64,000 nt of DNA from Acholoe squamosa (lineage: Eukaryota; Annelida; Polychaeta; Phyllodocida; Polynoidae). The notes below the pieces were generated by a model, which saw nothing but the letters and a program-made list of their open reading frames with translations, was not told where the DNA came from and did not search any database. The stretch lies in NCBI GenBank assembly GCA_949317995.1, contig OX439041.1:16771501-16835500 (forward strand), given 5' to 3'. Position 1 is the stretch's first letter. The number at the start of each line of letters is the position of its first letter. The translations under genes were made by a program, and so were the position numbers. Of this stretch, positions 12,501 to 21,759 are shown piece after piece.

Positions 12501-15500
12501 TGGAAGATAGATGGCAATGACCTCACACTAAAGCCCATCTTGCTACAAACTACAAACATTAATAGAGCAGGACCAACACACTCCAAGGTGAGAAAAAGAA
12601 GAGTTGGCTTAAAACACTAAAATGGAATATTATTATCAAGTTAAGCACTAAAAATGCAAAATTATACAACGTTAGCACACAAAGTGCACATTTATACAAA
12701 GTTAAGCACTAAGGTGCAAATCTACCAAGATGAACCATGAATTATTCATGAAAATACAAAGAGGATTCATCTTTTTCTAACTATCCCTCATTTAGTAATC
12801 ATCCAGTGTAGCAGCTTTAACTCCTGGCAACTTCAAAATCCGCTCAGAAATCCTACATAAAACCTAATACCCTACAGATTAATGCTTACCAGCATTAAAC
12901 TTAAGCACCCGTGCTTTACCAAATCATGCCCCTAACCCCACCCTCACTATAGACTACAGGAAAAGCTTCTCATGGCCATGGGATAGGCAGCAGGCGTCAC
13001 AAACTCCCCTCCCAGGTGCTAAAGCATGCGGCTTTAGACTGGAGTGGGGCCACCTGTAGGCGGAATAACAAACGACCAACACTAATCTGGAGAAAAAGCC
13101 GACCTATCGGCAGGGTGACATAGCCACCACACCTGCATCCACTACCAGGATATAAGGCAGACCCTCCAGCTCCAAATCATCATTCACCTCCTGACCCCCT
13201 GACCCTACACATCAGAGAGCCTGGAGTTGCCACGCCCAAGGACCACTGAAGAGAACGACATAAGCACTGCTCCTTCATCATCTGCACTATACACCTTCTT
13301 CATACTAGGTATATTTAAGGATCAACCCCAAGGGGTATATTAAGCTAATAGATGATGCATATCGGGGCCCTAGGGCTCTATATGCTGTATATACCCGAGC
13401 CGCGGAGCGGCTCGGGTATATACAGCATATACAGCCCGTGGGGCCCCGATATGCATCACCTAATAGGTTTATACCACCATTTCCTCCATTTTGTATCAAT
13501 TTCTTACCTGAAATCCAAAGAATATAGCCAGGCGAAGACATTTTGGAAGTGCTAGCGACACGGCCCGTGGCCGCTCTGCGCGAAGCCATTGCTTTTGTTC
13601 CTTGCCGGGAGAGGTACCGCCGTGTTTACAGTCACTTTTCGTATGGAATCCAACCATGACATGTTATAATATTAAAATCCCAAGAAGTATTCGATCCATA
13701 GATGAGGAATGCGTGCTAATTTTCTCCATTTTCTTCAATATAAATAAGAATCCATTGATTTTCCCAACGAACGCGAGTCGCGGTCCGGCCATTCCCACCC
13801 GCCTCTTTGTTCGGCGAAAGTGTGTCAGTGGCCCGGATGTAGATATAGGTCATCCGCTCGCTGTACGAGGAAGCACAGCGGCCACGGGCGTACGATGGAA
13901 AAATCAATGGATTCTTATTTATATCGAAGAAAATGGAGAAAACTAGCACGCATTACTCGTCTATGGATCGAAAACTTCTTGGGATTTCAATATTATAACA
14001 TGAAAAGGTTGGATTCCATACGAAAACTGACTGGAAACATAGCAGGTTAGAACTTATTTACCTTCGCATTGGATTTCATCACCGTTCAGTGTGGCGCTAT
14101 GGCTAAGGCCTTCGCCTACCACCACTGCGGCCGGGGTTCAATTCTCATAAGAGTTTAGATGATTTTTCACAATGGAAAATGGCTAGATTAACTTTATATA
14201 GCTGCCATAATTTCCCAAAATATTCTAAGTCCAACTTGACCCCGAAAAAGTATAAACCAAAAATTTCAAAAATGCACATGGGTGGTATATGCAGAATAAT
14301 GCACGGCTAAACTGCATATAAACCCACCGGAAGTGCCGAAATCGTGGTATAATAACGAATAAGCGCACTCACTGTTACACTGTTGAACAAACCACTGCAT
14401 CACGATGCAGATATTACCATTAGTAACCCTCATGACAGTGTACACTGCCCACCAAGTGGTGTGCCAGAATATAGAACTCATTTATGAGCAATTACCAGGA
14501 CAGATCATCACGGGACACGATACTCATCAGATTATACTGGCTGTACCCTACAGACCACAGATCTACGATACCATCAAGACGCTACAGTTACCATCATTAG
14601 GCCCAAGGGACAGTCATGATTTAAAATTACTACAGCAAGTGTTGGATTTGGACAAATCACATTGACCAGAACATCCCCTTCACTATGAACAATATTAAGC
14701 ACTTCCTGTCCAACCCCATCAACAGCAGGCCAAAGAGAGCTATCCTGTCCTTCCTAGGGGAACTCTTCAAACATGTCTTTGGCCTGGCTACAACACATGA
14801 CATGGACTCCATCATTAATGTAATCACCCATCTAGATAAAAGGTTAGGTATCCTTTCCTACTCCAATGTGCAGACCGTCTAATGACTGCATGAAATCGCT
14901 ACACAGTACAACGACTATTTAGACACCTATATCAAGGAGCAGGACATCATGCAAGAAGCATTACTTAATATTACAGACTCTATTGATTCCTGGTCTGACG
15001 ATTTTTCTGTAACCTTGACCTCCCTACAAGCTCAGAATGACAGGCAGACAGTCCATGCAGACTGTGGTCCTTCTATCTAGACTGGCTTACCAACAAGGTC
15101 GGGGTAAAATAGAAAATTTATTTAGGCTACTATCCACCGGAATCCTGACACCAGATATGATTAGACCAACTGAACTGGCCCAGAAATTACATTTATTGAA
15201 CAACCCTGGATCGGAACTAACAGTCATTGATACAGCCTATTACTACTCACAGCTCATGGCACTTTATACCTACTCAAAGACCCACTTATATATACACATT
15301 GACGTTTTATTATCTGCCACGGATTCGGCATTTAATCTATACCAAATCATTACTATGGATGTCTCTATGAACAAAAAGAACACTCACTCCACAGGATCTA
15401 CGTCTATAATTACCAAGACCACCTATCTAGCAGTGAACGAGGCAGAGACCCTGTACCTGGAAACGAACAATGCCGACTTACTTTCCTGCCCAGGACAATT

Positions 15501-18500
15501 CCTGAAGGTCTGTTCTAGGACTATACCTAGGATCAGAAGTGATAACCCCGCCTGCCACATAGCAGCCTTCACCAATTACCAGGCAGCGATAGCTAAGTTC
15601 TGCACCTTCCAAGAATTTTATCACATTATCTGTCAACACAAGACACCAACTACCAAAAGAGCACTTGCTTACTCAGTGGTTGGTGTCCCATGTTTGTGCC
15701 ACCTACAGTTTGACAAACCTAATACTCACATACCATGTAATACTTCCGTATCCACACAACTTGCCTATTATAGCAGCGTTGTCTACAGCTCACTCAGAAA
15801 TTTCTCCTTCATCACTCCACTACTCACCAATTAGAATACCACATCTTCATACAGAGGCCATTGTCAAATCCCTTATCCCCATGAAAAAACTACCAAAAGA
15901 CGTCTCCGTTGATTTAGAACCATTCACTCGGCAGATCTTAGAAGATGCTGAATTAGCATCTAAAACCCTACACACCCCTCTTCAAACCTCACCCATTGCT
16001 ACCAGTATTCATAACATCTTTGGTCATTCAGTTTGGACTCTATTGTAATTATAATTCTAATCATCAAGACCCTAGGACACCAGGCAGTATTTGCGGCCAT
16101 ACCCACAGCCTCGGCTAGCCCACTTAACATTACATGGAGACGTATAGTAAAAACCCCACAAGCACAGCCCACTGCCACAACAGTCCACATCGATCATTAT
16201 GTGGACACAGAAAATGTATTCACAGTAATTGTAATTGCCCTGATCATATATGCAGCACTGAAACTTATTAGACTGATCAAATCAAAATTCATCGAGCACT
16301 TTGGCCTCATCAATAATCACCTAGAACAAACCCTACCATTACTCTCAAGGTCTATGATAGCCATATCAACCACACTGTACCACTCATCACCATTCCCCAT
16401 GAACTAGATGTTATCAAGGTCACCAGCGTACCAGAACTCCTGGGCGTTAACACCCACTTATGTCCTATACCTAGAATTATTATGGCCTGGACAGGCCCCA
16501 TCACTTTAGATATACAAGGTAGATTCATGACATACTTTCTACCAGAGAAATTAGTTCTACCACTGGAAGCCCAGTGGACAGTTATTAAGACACTATGTGA
16601 TCCCACAGCGACTACAGGACTTATCCCGAAAAATGACAGTAAGATCTCTTCTCCCATTTAAAAGGCAATGACGAACCAACGGATGGATCCCCTTTAGACC
16701 TTATTAGAAACCCCAAAGACATGACCACACCAGAACTAATGCTGGCCCTCAAAGGGTCCAGATTAGAACTAGGGAGCGAGAACTTGAATCTTATCAATTT
16801 TGAGAAATTTTACCTTTATTAACTTTAAAAACGAATGACGACTTCTGAAAAAACTTGACCCCATATTTAAAACTTCATCATTTTTTTACATGTACAACTA
16901 ATATTGCCATGCCAATCATAACTGACAGACAATGTGCTTGCTCAAACCATGTTCCACGAACTTTTATACCATGGATATGATTATTGATTTGATTTTTGAT
17001 TTGATTTAGATGTACTCTATTTCCTTGTGTGTGTTTGCAGACAAGCTGAAGCCAGTAGTTAGCACTTCAGGCACTGCATATGATCTGTGATTTCTATGAT
17101 TGATTGATTTCACACGCTGTAGCCGGTAGTTAGAAGCTCCAGCTGTGTCGAAAAGCTAATGAATGCTGTAAAGTTGTTAGGGCAACATCAGCTCCCCTCC
17201 TACCCTACCAGTACTCTAATAGTGCAGGGTGCATTAAGGACTCTATTCCCAGTGCACATCACCTATGGTGGCCATTCTCCAATCTGTTGTGGACCATCAG
17301 AATAGATGACAGCAGTGGCTTTCTAGAAGTATACATAGAAAAGGGTTTGGCATGGGAAACAGGACTGATGCATGTCCCTTGAGCTGAGAGGTGCCAGCAA
17401 AGTTCTTGGTGGTAAAAAGGTCACTTACTATAATCACAGCAACTACTGATCAGAACCTCCAGTTTCTTACCCTTAGTTTCACTTTTGAAATCAATGCTGT
17501 TGCGATTGATATCCATCACACATACTAAATCAATGTTAAAAAATGAGATCAGAATGAAATTGAAACACTAGAAAAATCTCAAAAAGTTTGTCTTTGTATG
17601 TGCAAATTTTGAAAAAAAACAGCTGCAAGTGCCTCAATCACTACAGTTAGTCAGGAATAGGTCGCAAGATATAGCTGGTTGAGACATCCCATATTTCCCT
17701 GTGTATAAGCCCGTATGGACTTGTAAACACACTAAGTGGCAAATTTACCAGGGTTATAAACAGGCAGGCTTATACACAGGGCAGGCTTACATTTCTCTAC
17801 ATGAAATAATGAGGGAGTGGCAAACCGTTTGCTCAAGACTTATCTATGGTTTGTACATCATTCTTTAGACATTTTCTATAATCCTAGTAACCAATCGAGT
17901 CTGGCCTGTCTGCGGCCGCCTTAAAGGGTTCACTTTAGCACCTGCTAAAGTGCATTAGTCCCTCAAATTCTCCTAATATGACAGGAATGAAGAGACCTGA
18001 TGTACATAGACTTTGTTGAACATGGTTAAATGTATAAGGTAATATGATTGGAATCATTTTCTTTCAATCAGTTCTAAGGGGGGGAGTCATTTTTTTCAAC
18101 CCATTCCTAAGGGGGGGGGGTCACTTTTTTCAATCTATTCCCGAGGGGGGGTAATTTTTTTTTGACATATTCGTTCTGCCAGATTGGCACCCCCCCTGCC
18201 ATAAATAATGAACGCTCCCTTAGTGGTATCATTACATAACAGTTAAGATCATTAATATTAATATGTGACATTATATTATGTATAAATAAATTATAACCAC
18301 ACAGATGGTAAATAGTCCGCAATAAGGACAAAAACATGTGATAATAATTATGATTGATACTTGTATATATTATGATTTATTATATGAAATATGTAATAGA
18401 TGGAATATGGACTTTATTAATCCATCAATAATGCTGGTGCCGCTGCACCAGAACAATTTCTATGAAGGCCAGATTGATAATCCCCTCATGAATGCCAAGC

Positions 18501-18590
18501 ATAGGCTCCACCATTATAGTATTAGCAAATATGGACATATACATAAAACTTGAGTCAGAAGGCACCAACAACTGCAGCTTTCACAGATTA

Positions 18591-18627
<37 letters not shown>

Positions 18628-21315
18628 CATAAATGTAAAACCAAAAGGTGTGACCGCTTTCACACCTCAAGCCTGCCAGGCGACACTCCCTGTGGCCTGT
18701 GAAAGCTCCTGTTGCACCAATCAACATCCAAGCATCCAGGTGGTCAACATTGATACTCTGAATCAATAAACCACTTACTCTTCAAGATTATGCTGTAGTT
18801 GGACTCTGATCATTTATTAGTGGCGCTTCCATGCCCACACTATGCTGCAGTTAATGTTGTGAAGTGGTGGACAAAAGTCAGAATCTTACAGGATGAAATC
18901 AGATGTTTCTGCTACACCCGCTACAGATTTCTTTGAAGGAACCACTTTCGAATAATTGGATTGATAGATAATAATTAATACATACAGCTCTGGTGACTTA
19001 GTTTAACATCAACTTCTGTTGCAAATATAATTATGTGCAGTCTTCTTTCCATATTACCTGACTTTCTTCTTGAAAGTTCATGTTTACTCCATGAACGAAT
19101 TTCATTTTATCTATGTCAAGGACAAACATCTATGACAAGAAATAGAAAATTGCTGTGGTTAAATCTAGAGCATCAGCATAATTGAACTCTTGTCATGACC
19201 TAATCCCACCCAACCTGCCAGAAAAACACTGTTCCTTTTTAGTCCAAAATAATTTCTATGCATGTTTCTATGTTTGCCAAACATTTGTTTTGAGGTTTAA
19301 AAAACATGTCAGAATATGTACTTCTAAAAACATTTCAAATGTTAAAAGAACATTTCTTATGTCAAGTGGGACTGCTAGCAGATGTATGGTACGAGGGTAG
19401 ATCTCCAGGCATGGCTAAGTTGTTACTCTATTTCGATGTGGAACCGCACATTCTTTCATGTTGAGAACGACTCTTACAATGGATATGTATGGGAACACTC
19501 ATTCCTCACAGGAGCGTGAAGAAACTGATTCTCATTCTCCACGGCCCCATTCTCTACTGTAGCTTATCAATATAGCCTCAAACCCCTCATCAAAAATTGG
19601 TTTCTGAGGGAGTTTTACCAGGAAAACATGAAATTAATACAGGCTTCAACTCAGATTTGTTGTTTCAGGTTGTTTCTTCATTTGTGGATGTCAGGCTGTC
19701 TGCAACTCGGCCTATGGCCTCGTGGGAGCCTGATATCCACAATGGAAGAAACAACCTAAAATGACAAATCATCGTTGAACCCTGTCTATATCTATCCATA
19801 GCACCCAGACATCAATCAGACCCACATGCAATGTCCCCTCCCCCCGAGGATGTCAATTGCAGGACTTTTGCAAAATTCAATGATGTCAAGTGGCAGCAGC
19901 AGGGTGTGGGGGTCCATGCCTCCTATACATTTTCTTTAAGTTGGCATGTCTGCTATCACAGTATGAAATTTGGGGCTCTCACAACATTCTAAACCATGTG
20001 CTAAAATATCTAGTGATTATATAAATTATTTCTACTCAAAAACAAAGAAAACTTATGTCCTGTATTTATTCCTATCCTAGTAATAAATGAGTTGTGTCTG
20101 ATTTCCTACAGAGGGATCCTGTGTGCTGTGGATGAATAGCCACTCCTAATTCTCAAGGTGTACTAAAGACTACTCAACGCCCATCAGACTAGCCAACTGG
20201 TGGTACTGCAGTGAGCAGGAATGTTAAGGGCCATTTAGTGAAGTCTATTGTGTTGTGATTAGACACATTGTTTTGAGGCACTTTAGGCAAGTAGTCAATA
20301 TATGCATAGCACAAGAGATGAGCATTTACAAACTATTTTCAAATCTGTCTTTTTAGTGGATATGTTAACTTTAAATAATAAAAGCATGACGAAGGGGGTG
20401 GGTGGAAAATGGTCAAGAAGTAATATGATTGCATTTATGGATGCCTCCTCAGATATTATTTATAAAATATCACTGGATTTGTCATGTTCACATAGCTTTT
20501 TGTATGTTGATATTATGATGTATTTTAACTACATAGATGTAACTTCGAGCTCTTTTTTCTATCTGAGTATTACAATAAAACCGTTATTAATATAGAATGA
20601 AAATATAGGCTTGGGTCTTTCGCTCTGATCTTCCTACTGAAATATAATAGAGTTTGGATATGTAGTTTGCATGATAAATGCAGCTTTGCAATGATCATAG
20701 GAATTGTTTTGAGTCTTACCCCTGTACAAGCATCTCTGGCTATGTGAGTTCTATTGACATTGTATGTTCCAAGTGAGAGTTCTCCCTTTTGTCCTACGGC
20801 ATCGTCTGGTCGAAACTGAATGAGGAATCCAAGAAATGTCTCACCACGGTTCTGCCTGATGTTCACTTGTAGGGATGAGGTTGTGTGTTGGAGAATAATA
20901 ACATGTGTGTGTAGCTCAAAAGTTAATGCTGTTACAAAAACATTATCTTCAGACAAAATGGTTCAAACCATTTGCTTAGGCCATTAGCTAGAAATCTGAA
21001 TAGTTTGATGCAAACAAAATGTATGCATTTTTGTTGTTGTATAAATCATGAAGCATTGATACAGGCAAAGCATACATATCACTATCATATTTTGTGACTG
21101 AACCTACCACTAATACTTGAGCCGTCAGTGTATTCATAAGTAGAAAGTCTCAGTTGAACAGGAGCTGTGCCAGCTTGAGGATTTTGGCCCATGTGTCTAG
21201 GTAACATATCCTTACATGCTGCGTCAGGTACCCCGAGCCTCAGACAGTTGTTGCTGTATGAAATCCTGACTAATGTTGCCAGGATAAATGACAGGACCAA
21301 CCACTTTATAGTCAT
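577..21315 (-). CDS. FRRS1: Gene A: ferric-chelate reductase 1-like (Reeler-DOMON-cytochrome b561), exons 1-11, 3' end outside window
   Basis: Eleven exons can be read on the minus strand: 21315-21108, 20865-20720, 5989-5877, 5565-5283, 4638-4456, 3507-3403, 3088-2902, 2634-2515, 1977-1868, 1085-996 and 645-577. All have GT donors and AG acceptors and their phases agree. They sum to 1614 nt, 538 codons without a stop. The order is signal peptide, Reeler domain, Thr/Pro stalk, DOMON domain and the first helices of cytochrome b561, which is the FRRS1/SDR2 architecture. The family moves electrons across membranes and reduces ferric chelates at the cell surface or in endosomes. The start ATG at 21315 opens a signal peptide and follows an acceptor-like cattgcag. 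The remaining b561 exons must lie left of position 1, judging from gene B. Intron 2 is about 14.7 kb because of the retroelement at 6103-18839. Family assignment is strong; enzymatic activity is inferred. Confidence 0.82.
1161..1395. repeat. Fold-back repeat rich in GTCCGTATGT, in gene A intron 9
   Basis: The block starts ggggcccgtctttccctatg and ends with the inverted counterpart gtaagataggga. Inside, GTCCGTATGT and its complement ACATACGGAC recur at least five times. A diverged relative lies at about 48600-48835 in gene B intron 7, sharing atgtcacttttagga, so it is a dispersed family. No coding potential is seen. Confidence 0.45.
2902..4638 (-). CDS. FRRS1: Gene A exons 5-7: DOMON domain
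   Basis: Exon 5 (4638-4456, 183 nt) begins PVEECGRTHGCFRQP, the CGRTxGCFR signature that opens the DOMON domain of FRRS1-type proteins, and contains FYLSWV and the FHLSGTV strand. Exon 6 (3507-3403, 105 nt) and exon 7 (3088-2902, 187 nt) continue the beta-sandwich with VTLGLDINN, ISCRFSYIRN and YHIIMAKGYV. Exons 5 and 6 are whole codons; exon 7 ends in phase 1. DOMON domains bind heme or sugars and pass electrons to the linked b561 core. The three exons are 183, 105 and 187 nt in gene B as well, which supports the boundaries. Confidence 0.8.
5283..5989 (-). CDS. FRRS1: Gene A exons 3-4: end of Reeler domain and Thr/Pro-rich stalk
   Basis: Exon 3 (5989-5877, 113 nt) encodes the beta-strand LSFIWTAP typical of Reeler domains and ends two bases into a Trp codon. 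Exon 4 (5565-5283, 283 nt) completes it, gives VTIVKNFRTYWRP, then a long run of Thr-Pro-Thr-Thr units, and ends at a GTAAGT donor in phase 0. The stalk is probably O-glycosylated and extracellular, holding the Reeler domain away from DOMON. It is encoded by a degenerate ACAACACCA-type repeat, and the matching exon of gene B is 99 nt shorter. The long Val/Gly-rich reading frame on the opposite strand is only the antisense of this repeat. Confidence 0.78.
6103..6866 (+). repeat. 5' LTR of the degenerate element
   Basis: It is a direct repeat of 18216-18839 over its length apart from one gap. It contains a TA microsatellite (about 6482-6531), the sequence gtgcaataaaaacc near 6720, an AATAAA within tcaataaaccac near 6790, and it ends TTCCATCCCCACA. 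The copy at the other end lacks 122 bp corresponding to 6643-6764. No standard TGG primer-binding site follows its end. Confidence 0.75.
6479..6532. repeat. (TA)n microsatellite inside the 5' LTR
   Basis: About 25 TA units in a row. The 3' LTR carries a shorter version at 18591-18623, so the length has changed since insertion. Confidence 0.95.
7115..8456 (+). pseudogene. gag: Broken gag of the degenerate element
   Basis: The pieces lie in several frames. A helical N-terminal stretch is at 7115-7384. A capsid-like segment reads PEAFDKPKSGTN at about 7420-7527, resembling the PEPFDKP segment of the intact element's Gag. After an inserted block, FLMGKAAILYKF continues to about 8040. A Gln-rich C-terminal part (QQQQQ runs) is at 8232-8456. 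A SINE-like insertion at about 7530-7725 splits the capsid region, and stops separate the other parts. No CCHC zinc knuckle is visible. Gag is the structural protein of the particle; this copy cannot make one. Confidence 0.65.
7530..7725 (-). repeat. SINE-like insertion within the broken gag
   Basis: This stretch interrupts the capsid similarity. Read on the minus strand it contains GGGTGCGACTCCC, close to a Pol III B box (GGTTCGANTCC), preceded by a tRNA-like ACGTCTGAAGGCTGAGAGG. The A box is unclear, so it may be a truncated tRNA-derived SINE. The boundaries come from where the gag similarity stops and resumes. Confidence 0.4.
8800..12620 (+). pseudogene. pol: Broken pol of the degenerate element (RT, RNase H, integrase)
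   Basis: The reverse transcriptase begins near 8838 (FQKLNDLLDESKDVF). It shows RLVTDLRYVN at about 9125-9160 and the catalytic YLDD box at about 9420. RNase H-like sequence follows at about 9780-10080, ending in ILADAMSRRDYP. Integrase pieces include CHICLKAKK of the zinc-binding domain near 11120, IDAIGPLPP near 11615, LQSDNKTSYKNS near 11790 and NGQAERYVKS near 11880, which match the D-D-E core. Stops and frameshifts occur throughout (for example near 8947, 9217, 9652 and 9954). I did not find a protease DSG motif. Confidence 0.8.
13351..13460. repeat. Near-perfect hairpin with a 24-bp GC-rich core stem
   Basis: 13380-13403 is exactly complementary to 13407-13430 around the 3-nt loop GGA. 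The outer parts, from gatgcatatcggggccc to its complement ending at about 13458, extend the stem with a few mismatches. The strand could fold into a hairpin of about 50 bp. It resembles a fold-back (MITE-like) insertion; no gene is seen. Confidence 0.85.
13624..14037. repeat. Inverted-repeat element with arms of about 147 bp
   Basis: The left arm (13624-13770) reappears as its reverse complement at 13890-14037 with a handful of mismatches. The ends read TGTTTACAGTCA and, inverted, TGTTTCCAGTCA. A spacer of about 120 bp lies between. This is the structure of a non-autonomous fold-back or MITE element. No target duplication could be fixed with confidence. Confidence 0.75.
14086..14150 (+). repeat. 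tRNA-like SINE head
   Basis: It reads gtggcgctatggctaaggcc (A-box-like), then a tRNA-like middle and GGGGTTCAATTCT, a good Pol III B box. The acceptor-stem halves do not pair well, so a tRNA-derived SINE is more likely than a functional tRNA gene. Confidence 0.5.
14405..16660 (+). pseudogene. env: Broken env of the degenerate element (F-type class I fusion protein)
   Basis: Reading frames at 14405-14665, 14685-14882, 15037-15834, 15665-16048 and 16033-16407 follow one another in different frames. The first begins with a signal-peptide-like MQILPLVTLM. The second holds a furin-type site RPKR followed by AILSFLGELFKHVFGL, the layout of cleavage site and fusion peptide in baculovirus F and errantivirus Env proteins. 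The third contains a cysteine-rich ectodomain. The last has a hydrophobic anchor, VFTVIVIALIIYAALKLI. Env mediates membrane fusion in related infectious elements; here frameshifts and stops break it into at least four pieces. Confidence 0.75.
16661..18215 (+). other. AT-rich 3' region of the degenerate element
   Basis: The first 170 bases still look like a broken env cytoplasmic tail. The rest has no ORF of note. At 18070-18155 three G-runs of 7-10 bases alternate with T-runs in units of about 34 bp. No clear polypurine tract precedes the 3' LTR. Confidence 0.4.
18070..18155. repeat. Tandem G-run/T-run units
   Basis: Three copies of a unit of about 34 bp are seen, each CTAAGGGGGGG-like, then TCA, a T-run and CAACC. 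Three closely spaced G-runs make G-quadruplex formation possible with another run nearby. Confidence 0.7.
18216..18839 (+). repeat. 3' LTR of the degenerate element (122-bp internal deletion)
   Basis: It matches 6103-6866 with scattered substitutions, a shorter TA run and loss of the segment equivalent to 6643-6764. The deletion joins gcatcc directly to aggtggtc, with TCC shared at both breakpoints. It ends CTTCCATGCCCACA and is followed by the target duplication CTATG. Confidence 0.75.
18840..20719. other. Remainder of gene A intron 2
   Basis: Apart from the possible cassette exon at 19058-19129, no gene is seen. Parts near 19330-19420 and 20390-20440 align loosely with gene B intron 2, so this is duplicated intron sequence. 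A short palindrome-like pair flanks 19660-19760 (aggttgtttcttcattgtgg and its complement). Confidence 0.5.
19058..19129 (-). other. Possible 72-nt cassette exon in gene A intron 2
   Basis: The minus strand shows an acceptor (cttgtcatag), 72 nt open in phase 0 (beginning MFVLDIDKMKF) and a GTAATA donor. It lies between exon 2, which ends in phase 0, and exon 3, which starts in phase 0, so inclusion would keep the frame. I see no counterpart in gene B intron 2, where the sequences on either side do align. It could be an alternative exon or a chance splice-site pair. Confidence 0.3.
20720..21315 (-). CDS. FRRS1: Gene A exons 1-2: signal peptide and first part of Reeler domain
   Basis: Exon 1 (21315-21108) encodes a hydrophobic leader beginning MTIKWLVLSFILA, followed by the Reeler start with the cysteine pattern DAACKDM and the MPRH-like LPRHMG. 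It ends one base into a codon at a GTAGGT donor. Exon 2 (20865-20720) completes that codon and encodes the Reeler core with FLGFLIQFRP and DACTG, ending at a GTAAGA donor in phase 0. Exon 1 stays open upstream of the chosen ATG, but the ATG directly after the acceptor-like site gives the best signal peptide. The homologous exons of gene B (53568-54167) have the same lengths apart from one extra codon in exon 2. Confidence 0.78.
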
Positions 21316-21691
21316 ATTAGTCAACTGCAATGAGGCGAAATGGTTTATCAAATCAATTGGTCTTTGGAATACCCTGATTATAAATACTTTCTTCCAGACT
21401 ATTATTTGGTTTGTGCACATAGCCTCAGCAAGTTGATGGTTTTGCCGATGTTGTACTGAAAACAGTCTATTTTGCATCTAGTGATAACCTCTTGAAAGAA
21501 AATACCCCTTCCTTTTTCATCATTGAAAAATTCCATCCGAAAATTATTTTTTCTTCTCCTAAGTGGACTCCTCTTGGGAAATGTTGAAATACACATCTAC
21601 AAGGCTGTTCCAGTGTAGCACTGCATTTGCACCACCTAATGAATGTAAACTGAAAAGGCTGCTAATGAAGATAATATGTTTTAAAACATAC

Positions 21692-21759
21692 CTTTTCACA
21701 TGGAATGATTACAACATAGATGGATGAATTCCTTTCATTTGACAACTGCGTACCATCCA
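21692..21759 (-). other. Candidate upstream exon of gene A
   Basis: The minus strand has an AG at 21761-21760, a 68-nt block open in one frame (DGTQLSNERNSSIY, then IIPCEK) and a strong AAAAG|GTATGT donor. Gene B has the same block at 56147-56217, three bases longer, with the same donor. Conservation with a 3-nt length change suggests a translated exon, but it lies upstream of the signal-peptide ATG. It may be 5' UTR or belong to another transcript. Confidence 0.35.

Larger units (their letters stand above)
12621..14404 (+). other. Pol-env gap of the degenerate element with nested insertions
   Basis: This 1.8-kb stretch has no convincing ORF. At 12640-12730 the phrase GTTAAGCACTAA recurs with variations. 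A long hairpin (about 13351-13460), a larger inverted-repeat element (13624-14037) and a tRNA-like SINE (14086-14150) are nested here. Open frames at 13602-13949 on both strands are produced by the palindrome. The intact element also has about 1.8 kb between pol and env. Confidence 0.5.
6103..18839 (+). mobile_element. Degenerate env-bearing Ty3/gypsy (errantivirus-like) LTR element in gene A intron 2
   Basis: Two direct repeats (6103-6866 and about 18216-18839) flank remnants of gag, pol and env in that order on the plus strand, opposite to gene A. The 5-bp sequence CTATG borders both outer ends (6098-6102 and 18840-18844), a target-site duplication. Gene B lacks this element: its intron 2 is about 1.3 kb, and its sequence near 52360-52390 aligns across the empty site. 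All three coding regions carry stops and frameshifts, the LTRs have diverged, and a SINE-like piece and hairpin elements are nested inside, so this is an old, inactive copy. It is about 12.7 kb including the nested insertions. Confidence 0.82.

Noticed and set aside
13602..13949. Open frames on both strands with similar products
   Set aside because: They arise from the two arms of one inverted repeat.
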